Assembly: GCF_021130785.1 (NCBI RefSeq)
Contig: NC_060207.1
Span: forward strand, 194,299,501-194,363,500
Direction: 5' to 3'
DNA length: 64,000 nt
Source of the DNA: Homalodisca vitripennis
Lineage: Eukaryota; Arthropoda; Insecta; Hemiptera; Cicadellidae
The notes under the pieces are model-generated. The model was given only the letters and a program-made list of their open reading frames with translations. It made no database searches and had not been told where the DNA came from. The translations under genes were made by a program, and so were the position numbers. The first letter of the stretch is position 1. Every line of letters starts with the position of its first letter. Positions 50,901 through 60,135 of the stretch are shown here, piece by piece.

Positions 50901-53900
50901 CCACTCAACGGTACACCTGCGACTAATCCAACGGTTAGGAAACACTTCATCTAACAGATTGCGCACCCGCAAATAGTAATGGGGCGGTGCTCCATCTTGC
51001 TGAAACCATACTGCATTAAAATTTGCCCCAAGAAGAGCACGCACTGCTGGCAAAATGTTATTTGTCAACATATTGAAATAAATTTCGCCTGTTAGATTTC
51101 CATCTATCACAAACGGTCCTACAATGTTGTTGTTTATTATTCCAGCCCACATATTCACTTTCTGAGGCCTTTGTGTGTGGCCTTCTATCATCCAGTGTGG
51201 ATTATGGTCGGCCCAGTAACGGCAATTATGCCTATTAACTTGTCCATTAACAAACAATGTAGCTTCATCTGAAAACAATATCGAACTTAAAAAATTTTGA
51301 ATTTCGTCACACTTTCTCATCATTATTTCGCAAAATTCAGTCCTTCGATCAAAATCATCCTCTGCAAGTTCTTGGGTTAGGGTTACTTTAAAAGGGTGAT
51401 ACTTGTTTTTGTGTAAAACATTCAACACTGAGGTATGGCTCATATCAAGATCTTCTGCAGCCACTCTGGCCGAGGTGCTGGGATTTTCAACAAATGTTTG
51501 GAGTACATCCAAAGATTATTGTTCATTTGTAGGCCTGCCACTTCTTTCGCGATCTTTGACTGTTCTAGTTTCTTCAAATCTTTTTACTGTTTTAAACACT
51601 GTTGACTTACTAATTGGGGGTCTATCAAGAAAAGTGTCATTAAACAAATGCGCTGTTTCTTCATAGGGACGAACTAGATATCCATACCCACGCATCATAA
51701 GCAGCGTGATTCTCTCAAACTCACTAAGTGACATTGCTTTTAAAACTAGTAGAATAAAATGTAAACACTTAAGTAAAAAAATGTATAACTATCGCAGTAC
51801 CTTCTAGTGAAGACTTTCAACTTTATCTTACGTGGACGAAATTATAATGTAGACTAAAAACCAAGCTGAAATTAAAAATACAAAACTGTGGAGTTTTGCT
51901 GTGACAGTACTGTTTGTATTGCCTAAACCAGTTTATGTTTGCCTGAGATAAAAGGGCTGGAGGGACTGGACCTTGACCTCATGTTGATAAGGAGTTATGG
52001 TGGTATTATTGAATACTCTCAGTTTCTTGAAGACAAGACAGGAAAACCCCTATTTACTGTTATCCAACAAATGTAGAGGTAAAAAAATTAATTTTTTGTT
52101 GGAAATTGTTTTTCAAATTTACATAACCGACATAAAACATACTACTGAAAGTAAATTAGTTACTTCACAAGACAAAATTACTAAATTTCTTTGTCATGAA
52201 ATTCATACGGCCTGTACTCTGGATAGGGTCAACCTTTTTAAGTGCGGTTTGCGGTAATGAGTTTCTCTTTACTAGACCTTTAATTTGATACCAAACTCGG
52301 CCTATGCTTACATTTAAGATTTTCGTCCGACTCCTCACGGGCCGTCCCCCCGAAAAGATAAGATGTCTCCACTGGTCTCAAAAACTAGGTTCTTAATACA
52401 AGTGGTGATGTAAAAAATTTAATTTGTATAAGTGAAGCCATACAAAATTAGTGAAAGCGTTTCCATAATTTTTTTCCACCCTGTATGTATATTTGTTCAA
52501 TGAATATCTTTCACATTTTTTGAAGCCATCTGGCATTCTCTTTATTACTATGAAAGCTCCAGGTTGTTTCTGTGTTTAATGATCAGATTTTTGTTTTAAT
52601 TCATTCAGATGAAATCTTATCAGAGGATTGAAAGGAAACCACCATGTTTGTTATGATTTTCTTTAAGAAACTGTCATATTCATCAGCCAGACACGCCTTA
52701 CTTCTTAGTGATCACGAAATAACATTTACGGAACATTTGCATATGCAATACTTGCTCAAGTCTAAATAATACTATGAATCCTCCCATGTGAAATCTCAAC
52801 TTCGAAGTACCTAAACCAATAGTTGACAAATAACAAATATTTTACCGTCCATATAAACAATTCTTTCTAGCATAATATTGTAATCAGTGTCCATGTAATC
52901 TTCACAAAACACTTGTGCTACTTGACACTGTTGCTTTTTTTCATCACATTCTCAAATATTTCCAAACTCTTTGGGTGTCTGGTGGGATAGTGGGTAGTCT
53001 TCAGACTCATCATCAAGAGCTGGCAGACAACTATCTGATATTTAAAGGGTTAAATGGTGATTGTCCAAGGAAAACAACAATAATTTGCTGTTGCCATGCT
53101 GCTTCTAAGATGACATTTTGTTTCAAATACACAAAAATAGGACCTTTGTCAGAAACTACCATCATTTTTTGATGGAAGAAAAGGAATGCTAAATTCTGGT
53201 TGCTTTCGCAAGCAAATTTCCAACTGCAGTAGGAAACATTTCCCTTACAGCGAACTTTTACTTGATTATGTGAAAATTCCAGGAATTGTTTGATTCAACG
53301 TTGTATAACTTATTGTGATTCATTATTTAAAATTAAATCATCTAATTGAAGATTTTAAAGTCAGTAAATATAAAAAGTTGTTCATCATACCTTCAGGTTG
53401 ACTACGATGATGATGTTGTGGAGTACAGTCACTCCAAAGGCTGCAGTATCCATGGGAGTGCTGTTACTCAGAAACACAGAGTTCACACCCAGGGTGAGAA
53501 CAGGAACAAAATATACCACTAGTGAGTGCCATAAACCTGCCCAAGCACATAGAGTCAGTATCAAGTTTAGAACATTCTTACAATTAAAAGTTGTTATCTC
53601 TCTTCAGATAAAAGTAAGAACACAGTAATAAGACATTACATTACTTTACTTTTAAAAGTTAAGATGGTAATTTAATAACATCTTTTTAATTTATAGTCAT
53701 TCTAAAATCACATTACTCAAAAACAGTTCATTTCTACTCAAGAACGTAGCCAGGAAAAACATTGTGGGGGGGGTCAAGATGAAATTAGAGGGCCTCCCCC
53801 GAAAACATTGAAATTTTTGAAACCTTCAAAAGAAGTAAAATAGTACTTTTTTCATTAAGTTTTTACGTCTTTGAATAGGTTGTATTGACAATATTATTGA

Positions 53901-56900
53901 TATTCATAATTGTGGAGGCACTTCTTTAGTAGGCTGTGTAGGATTAATAATTGAAACTGATTAGACTTAAGTAGTAGTGTAATTACAAAAAGATGCTTTT
54001 TTTGTTTACAAAACACAGTGCATAATATACAATCCACATTGAGATATATAAAATAACATGTAAAACTAATATGTAAAAGAACTTTTACAGCAATAAATTT
54101 CTTCTCGACTTCTGAACCGTCTTAACTAGTACTTGGAGCTCTGGAGAAACTGATATTTTCCCGTAGTGGACAGAAAGTAAGGCAAATTCAGTCAACCGGT
54201 CAATCCCCATTTTGATCCTTAAAAAGTCTTGAACACTTTCAATGTTGAGAATGATCTTTTGGCAGTACATGTCAGTAACACTGAATTATTTAAATAATAA
54301 TAACCGTTTGCTAAAACATAATACAAAAATATTGAAAAATTTGGGGGGGGGATCTGGACACCTTGGGTCTCCTTGTTCGCTACGTCCTTGCTTATACTTA
54401 TTTAGTTCAAGCATAATGCCTTAATTGGATTTGAAGACTCCACATTATGAATTTTCAAAGTTGCACTTGGTTAGTAATTTATAATTTGCTTTATATGTCT
54501 AAACACAGAAATAAACAAGATAACCTTTATTATAACTCCAGTTATTGTAGCTCTACTATTTAGCCTGTAGTTAATGTTCAAACTCAGGTGTCTATACTTT
54601 TTGATCCTCAAGTAAAGAGATGTGCGCGGAGACTAACAAAACTATGCGTAAATATCAAGACACGACTCAACATTCTATATATTTGCCACTCAGAGCAAGC
54701 AACCCCCCTGCCCCCTCTAGCTGCGGTTCTGGATATAAGTTCCAAAAGTAATGACCATAGTTTATAGGATTTAAATATTGGGAGAGAGAACACAGATTAT
54801 TGCATGCAGCACCATATACTGGATATTTACGAAACCAATATAGTAGTGTTGTTTGTTAATATTGTTATTTGCCATATGCTAAATGAAGATTGCAACGTCC
54901 ACAACAAATATGAATCATACATTTCCGATCGTTTAATTGGGAAAGTGAAATTCTGCACATTTATTAAGTAATATGCTCTTTATAATTATTTGCAGTTTCA
55001 CACTTATAATTGGATGTACACTGTCTAATTATGTTTAAAATTTTTGAGTACCTTCATTGGTTGAACTATTTATAAGTCTAACTTAACATAGAGAAAATGG
55101 TATGAATCTTTAAAACCTATTCTTTTAAAATTAAAGTAATCAAGTCACCTCCTTCGTACATTGTAATTATGCTAATAAAATACCACAAAACATAAACTTA
55201 ATTTAGTTGTAATTGTTTGAACATCTAAAAATTCACAATTTTGCAACTTAGTTTTCTGGAAGAGAACCTCAAGAATCTTACAACTGGGTTCTATACATTA
55301 GAACACATACATTCTCATGTTGTCATGTGGGTAGTGAATATGGAATCAAACGGTTTCTGTCCTCTCCTCTCCCCAGAGTCACATTCTAGGTCATCTGTTC
55401 TGTACTCACCAACAGCCATCCACTGGAAGAACTGACTCCAGGACATGAGGCTGTTGTTACGGTGGAGTTTGTACAGTTCTGGCCTGGAGAGCAGCACAGA
55501 GTCAGTGTAGTTCTGCTCAAACAAAGCGTACATGACGATCGGTGATGCTGAGAATATCGTGTTGTACAGCATGAGGTACACACTCAGGTAGATGGGCTGC
55601 GGAGACTCACCGTTCAGCAAAGAAAAGTACACCTGCCGGCATCAACAAGTATTGCATAGTTTATTTTAATTTTATACAAAAGAATTGGGTTTGACTTTGA
55701 CTTCATTTTTATATACAATATAAATTATTACATTCTTCGTAACGTGTAAAAATACAATTTTAATAAGTGAGCCAAAACTATGTTGTATGGCAGCAGTTTC
55801 TAAATAAATACATATTTGTCAAAAGTATAATAGGAAACTGAAGATAAGACATTAATTACAGCTTGCAGTGAATAATAAGGAATGGAAATTTTTTCAAAGG
55901 AAAAACATGAATGGTTAATGGGAAGGCCTGTTAATATGAGGCACCACTGGAATGATATTGCTCCCTACAACTTCTTTGTAACCTCAGGTCTCATATAGTC
56001 CTCAAGACTCTTTTGTAGAATCAATTGCCATTGAAAGTCAAAGTTGTACAACAATATCCCCAGAAAACCAATCCGTAGTTGCGATTTGAAGAGACTATGT
56101 AGGCTATAAAAAAGCGTTGGCCCTTGTTCCCTTTACAAAATCTAAAGCTCACATATCCTGTGCCTGATAATACACACTTAATTAAACACTTAATTAGAAT
56201 TTTTTAAATTTCTGACAGTTCTGGAGCATTATGTCGGTTTGTTTAAAAAAAAGAGATACCATGCTTTGTCTCCAGCAGAATTTTGATGAGACAATCCATG
56301 TGTCTGTCTCATACATTACTTTAAAATTTAAGCCTTGTTACACATAAAAATTGAGTACATTTTACAGAAAGAAAGTATATGCAAAATTAATTCAGCTATG
56401 TATCAATACCACTTGAAAATTTTGTTTATACTGAATCAACTGATCAAGTAATTCTATCTCTTAAAACACTTTTACTGGTTAAACATAATTTTGAAGGCGT
56501 TTTAGTTCAATACTTTGGGCACATACCTGTGGTGTGATGAAGACAATGTTCTTGTAGAAGAAGTATTGCACCAAAGTGGCACCGCGGAGATAAAACCAAT
56601 GTCCATGCACGAGAAGTGCACGGGCCAAACAGTGGAACTTGGCAAATCCGAAGTCCGAGCAGCGAACTGCCTGACGTCCTTCCTTGCCCATAATACCTTA
56701 GGACAGAGAGATGAAGAAAATGTAAGAACATTGTCTTCAATAGTGCAAGCACCAAGCGGAAACACATAGATACAACCAATATTCATGCACTGGAAGGTCA
56801 CTAGCCAAAATAAAACTTGGCTTAAGAAATAAAACTGAAAAACATATAACTTATTCTTCTTTGTCTAAAATACAAGAGTTGATCAAGAAGTTCCAAGACT

Positions 56901-58247
56901 GTACGTATTTTGGAATATCTGAGTGCTGAGGAAAAGTGTGGTTGGCATAACAGATTACTGTGACTATTTCCTAGGAAAACAAGTTTTGTATACCGTTTCT
57001 TATTTTATTTGCCATGATCATCCAACTATTTAACATAACTAAGTTTAGTGTTTACCAATTTCATAAGGAATTTAGAAACTTTTGGTGAAATTAAGCAAAA
57101 TCTTTAAAAACATTTTTTAAATCCTGAAAAGACTAGTCCAGACTCCTAACAACACCTGCTGACAGTGAAATGTTACAAAAATGAATTGCCTTCTGTGATG
57201 AAATCGTTGACTTACCATTTATAAAGTAGTAAAGAAGTGCAACATTTCATTTAGCTTATGCTAAGAATTTGTAACTGAAAAACTGTAGACATACAGAATG
57301 GAAGCAAAGTTTATATAGTCCAAGGATAAAAAAGAATACAGAGTTCATGGGAGCATTATTGGTATGAATAACATATATGGTGTGGAAACAAGGTCCAGCA
57401 CAATGGAAAACAAAAAATTATCCAACACTAACAAAAGTTCGTCTAGTCAAATTGAAAAACAAAGTTAAGCTTGAAAACAAGGTTTACTTTCACTAGAGGG
57501 TATTGTCCACCATGAATTCCTTCCACAAGGTGCGACAATTAATCGATCTTACTACCCTGAAATCCTGAGATATCAGTGAACGGTTATTGAAAGGAAGAGG
57601 CCTGCAATGTGGCAAAGTGATAAGTGTTTTTTACATCATCACAATGCACATGTTTATTCTCTGTTGCTTATTAACAGTTATTGCATAAAATATCCCATAA
57701 CTCTTGAAATAATATCAAAGATCAAAAATGATCCAAAGAAAACGATCCTCTCATTTAGATGTTGTACTCAAGTTCTCAGCTTCAAAATATTATATTAAAT
57801 TATAACTCCCCAGACATTTTACTCCATAGAAGAGAAATAAGAAAGAATGTATCTGGTTACTTAAAGCTGTTAATATTTTTTGGGACTTTAATATCTTTTG
57901 CTACATTCAAGCAGTACCAATCCTCTTCGCTTCTGAATATATTTTTTAGAGTTCTAAAATATTAAAGCAGAATTGGGGCAGAAACAAAATCTATTGTGTC
58001 CAGACACTTAATTCCTTTTTTAAGAATTGACATCCTGTTTTAAAAAGGATCCCATATTCATTGACCACACTAATGTTACTAGATTTTCTATCAATATATT
58101 CCGTACTTATAGGCTTTAAAAAGACAACACTATGAAATACTAACCCAGACCAATGTTTGCCTCCTGTATCATGGAGACATCATTTGCTCCATCACCCACT
58201 GCTGCCACTATAGGTCGACCTTTGGTTCTCTTCACTAGACTCACAAT
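47829..58247 (-). CDS. P4-type ATPase (phospholipid flippase), C-terminal part, 7 exons
   Basis: Joined exons, in transcript order, are 58247-58145, 56696-56527, 55632-55410, 53536-53391, 50082-49979, 48476-48344 and 47918-47829. All boundaries are GT/AG and all phases join, giving 322 residues to a TGA stop. The first exon has the hinge motif [15 protein letters not shown] of the P domain; the next has [16 protein letters not shown] and LVQYFFYKN. Six hydrophobic segments follow, corresponding to TM5-TM10 of P4-ATPases. Such enzymes flip aminophospholipids toward the cytosolic leaflet and usually pair with a CDC50 subunit (family knowledge). Layout and motifs ([23 protein letters not shown]-like [10 protein letters not shown]) suggest the ATP11 (class VI) group, less certainly. 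The nucleotide-binding and N-terminal parts are outside the window. Introns are full of mobile elements. Confidence 0.92.
48005..48343 (-). repeat. two tandem partial copies of the penultimate flippase exon
   Basis: Units of about 146-148 bp repeat the 3' two-thirds of the exon at 48344-48476 plus its donor and following intron. Exon-like parts are 48196-48287 (92 bases) and 48048-48141 (94 bases, with a 2-bp insertion). Each has an AG acceptor-like CTCATAG in front and the donor GTATGTTTG behind. Neither fits the reading phase: the preceding exon ends in phase 2 and the copies would need phase 1, and 92 or 94 bases would also shift the frame if added after the true exon. They are most likely pseudo-exons. 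Confidence 0.88.
48344..48476 (-). CDS. flippase penultimate exon encoding TM10
   Basis: 133 bases completing the split isoleucine and encoding 44 residues with [20 protein letters not shown] and the TM10 end [13 protein letters not shown]. The 3' part of this exon with its donor is repeated twice downstream in the intron. Confidence 0.92.
49979..50082 (-). CDS. flippase exon encoding TM9
   Basis: 104 bases encoding 34 residues plus two bases. Hydrophobic core [18 protein letters not shown]. The acceptor is TTTCAG and the donor GTAAGT. Confidence 0.9.
50235..50522. repeat. left inverted repeat of the DD41D mariner
   Basis: 288 bp matching the reverse complement of 52196-52483. It includes AGGGGGACGGCCCGTGAGGA, which resembles the MITE at 1044. 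Confidence 0.92.
50670..51734 (-). pseudogene. DD41D mariner transposase, one in-frame stop
   Basis: The reading starts at ATG 51732-51734 ([20 protein letters not shown]), includes a DNA-binding helix-turn-helix region ([20 protein letters not shown], then GRPTNEQ), and meets TAA at 51516-51518. It stays open in the same frame down to a stop at 50670. The 280-codon downstream part has LFSDEATLF (first Asp), [13 protein letters not shown] (second Asp) and [17 protein letters not shown] (third Asp). Exactly 41 residues separate the second and third Asp, the DD41D signature. It ends [14 protein letters not shown]. Total about 353 residues, normal for the family. One stop codon is the only visible defect, so this copy probably cannot make full-length enzyme. 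Confidence 0.92.
52196..52483. repeat. right inverted repeat of the DD41D mariner
   Basis: Mirror copy of 50235-50522, ending CCACCCTG before TA. Confidence 0.92.
53391..53536 (-). CDS. flippase exon encoding TM7-TM8
   Basis: 146 bases encoding 48 residues after the split codon. [18 protein letters not shown] forms TM7 and [18 protein letters not shown] forms TM8, joined by a short lumenal loop with one N-x-S/T site (NSTP; the proline weakens it). It ends in phase 0. Confidence 0.9.
53739..54390 (-). mobile_element. hAT-type element remnant in flippase intron
   Basis: Terminal inverted repeats are CAAGAACGTAGCCAGGA and the complement of the right end, CAAGGACGTAGCGAACA. Flanks TTTCTACT and CTTATACT agree at 6 of 8 positions, consistent with a decayed 8-bp duplication. 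The minus-strand frame 54270-54085 reads ...[20 protein letters not shown], then [15 protein letters not shown], resembling the C-terminal end of hAT transposases of the zinc-finger group (R-L-x-x-LALLSI followed by I-S-P-E). The rest of the transposase is missing, so this is an internal-deletion derivative. Confidence 0.62.
55410..55632 (-). CDS. flippase exon encoding TM6 and following loop
   Basis: 223 bases encoding 74 residues plus one base. It carries the P4-typical [20 protein letters not shown] segment (TM6), then a loop with [11 protein letters not shown] and the start of TM7. The acceptor is GCCGGCAG and the donor GTGAGT. Confidence 0.92.
56527..56696 (-). CDS. flippase exon encoding TM5 region
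   Basis: 170 bases, completing the split glycine and encoding [20 protein letters not shown] and the TM5 stretch [16 protein letters not shown]. The acceptor is CCTAAG and the donor GTATGT. Confidence 0.92.
57310..57700 (+). pseudogene. decayed classical mariner transposase fragment
   Basis: In one plus-strand frame the reading has [19 protein letters not shown] (catalytic-core start), then [20 protein letters not shown], then a stop, then [20 protein letters not shown] and NAH (the second catalytic Asp position, HDNAP in active copies, here changed to HHNAH). This is the middle of a Mos1/SETMAR-type DD34D transposase, a separate lineage from the DD41D element. Stops and frame loss show it is dead. 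Antisense within a flippase intron. Confidence 0.65.
58145..58247 (-). CDS. flippase exon with GDGAND hinge
   Basis: 103 bases, beginning in phase 0 after CACAG and ending one base into a glycine codon before GTTAGT. It encodes 34 residues with [20 protein letters not shown], the Mg2+-coordinating P-domain hinge of P-type ATPases. The preceding exon, which should end near the conserved SPLQKAQ segment, is not in the window. Confidence 0.92.
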
Positions 58248-59655
58248 CTGTGAATCACAACATCAATTAAACATAGTTTATAGAGCATAGTTAAATGTTA
58301 CCAACATGTGAAAATAAGAAAGTGCAAGAAAAAAACAAATTCTCTTCAGTTTACTTCCTATTTACCTTCTGACTATAATATTTTTTTCCTTCCTTATTTA
58401 TTAATTACAATGACAAAAGATGATCATATTAAGGTTTTATAAGAAGACAAGTAAAAGCAAAACATGGTTTTATCTCATATTATATCAACACAAAATATAT
58501 AGTTCTTGATTCAAATAATACTTTAATAAAAACACCCAACAGTAATGTAAAATAACATAAATTATTTTCAAACTAATGTCTCTATAATATAAAAAAGCTT
58601 ATAGAACAGACATTAAAAATGGTTGTCATTCCGTACTTATTTAAATTCACCCAGCAATAGATTGTGTGTAATTTCATGTGGCTCTAAATGTAATATTTAA
58701 ATCAATAATGATTGATATCTTAATCCTCTAAGGGTCAGTCTTTTTCTCTCACCAGTTCAAATTCAAGAGTCTACCAAAGGGAAAAATTCTTGGTGGAAAG
58801 GGAAAACTAATTAGCTAAAAGTTGAATACTCCTAACATCTGCCTCTTGAGTTTCCTAAAATTGTTGTGAGCTGGACTTGATGGACAGTTGGGTTCGAAGC
58901 TTAGTTGGTAACAGCATAAGCGGAATGAGTCTTGACTCATGAGCTGTGCTCCACACAACTTGTTGTGTCATGTAGCCTGTGTCCTTTAAGAATTACTACC
59001 TCATCAAGACTCACTATTTTCGCTATCAATGGTTTAACCATTTACAAACAGCAGTATTTTGTCATGCTCTCCACTATGGTAAAATCTTAGCCATGTGTCC
59101 GCTGTTGACACCAAAAATAATTATTATAGGACGCAAAAACTGTTTTGATCTATTTGGATCTCATCAGGTGAGTGTAGTACACAGATTTAAGTGTCTACCT
59201 CACGACAGCTTTCAGATTTCGAGGAAGCTCAAGATGAAAAGGCATCCAAAAGTCTGCCAAAACTGTGCTTTTCTCTTTTAATCCTCTAAATACAGCTAGA
59301 ATGTACATAACAGTTTCTTTGGTCCTCTCATCCTGTAGGTTTTCATCTCAATTTCCCCCATACTTCTTCTCTCTTCTCAGATCCCTGGAGAACTTTTTTC
59401 ATTACTCTCTATATCATTTCCCATAGTTCTCAAACAGAGGTCTCAACTTCATTTTTATCCTAAAGCATACTATAAATGCTAGCAAAGGATGCTGCATCAA
59501 AATATCCCTAACAAATTATTGGTCAGAAATATTACATGCTGCAAAACTCATGAGATACTCCATAATTAATTGTATAAATGATCCACAATTAAAATAACAA
59601 AGAATCCAACAGTTATTAACAGTTGTTAACAATAACAAGAATAAATAAGAAATGA

Positions 59656-60135
59656 TCCAGGCCTGTACAAAGAATTAACCTAACTACCACAAAAAAAGAA
59701 CATACACCCCAGGTAGTTAGAAGCAAAAAGGCAAATGTTTTTAGTGTCTCCCTTAAAGTGGCAAAAGCTGCTGAAAAATCAAATGCCCAGAGGCTCGAAA
59801 AACCAGCCAAGTTAAGTTCAAAAATGAGCTTGAGAAACTCTCCACCTCTAAATGCAAAGTTAAAGAGAAGTGAGGAAAGTTATGAGGACTTCTTTCTAAA
59901 AAATATTGCTTTCTTCAAGAAGCATATGAGGACACACTACGGTTATGCTGGGACTACAGATGATCCATCACAGATAAACCAAATATCTCTGCACACAACT
60001 ATTTTTGACGACAGTTTGCCCGACAGTATCGTGCTCCCTGCAAATCACACTGCTTCCACAGACAACAGTCCAACAACTTGCACAGAGAACACTTTTTTAG
60101 AGGAAGGAACACGACAAGAGAATATAATGGAATGA
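59656..60135 (+). CDS. LINE ORF1, 3' part
   Basis: An open frame of 159 codons follows an upstream in-frame stop and lacks a good initiating ATG, so it is the tail of a truncated ORF1. It is Lys-rich near the start (KKEHTPQVVRSKK) and later acidic and Ser/Thr-rich. No zinc knuckle, RRM or esterase motif is visible. It ends at TGA 60133-60135, which overlaps the ORF2 start codon as ATGA. Confidence 0.6.
   Translation, partial: SRPVQRINLTTTKKEHTPQVVRSKKANVFSVSLKVAKAAEKSNAQRLEKPAKLSSKMSLRNSPPLNAKLKRSEESYEDFFLKNIAFFKKHMRTHYGYAGTTDDPSQINQISLHTTIFDDSLPDSIVLPANHTASTDNSPTTCTENTFLEEGTRQENIME

Larger units (their letters stand above)
50235..52483 (-). mobile_element. DD41D mariner-type transposon with 288-bp inverted repeats
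   Basis: 2249 bp flanked by TA on both sides. Ends: CAGAGTGGAAAAAAAGTATG on the left; the right-end complement is CAGGGTGGAAAAAAATTATG. Inverted repeats span 50235-50522 and 52196-52483 with few differences. One minus-strand transposase reading frame with a single in-frame stop lies between them. The element sits in the fourth intron counted here of the flippase gene, in the same orientation as the gene. High arm identity and a near-intact reading frame indicate a fairly recent insertion. Confidence 0.93.

Noticed and set aside
52915..53172. 85-codon plus-strand open frame in a flippase intron
   Set aside because: No domain, no splice context, and opposite in strand to the host gene; probably chance.
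56479..56801. Other-frame open readings (84-99 codons) over the TM5 exon
   Set aside because: Shadows of the supported flippase exon; only the frame with the GKEGRQA and YFFYKN motifs is coding.
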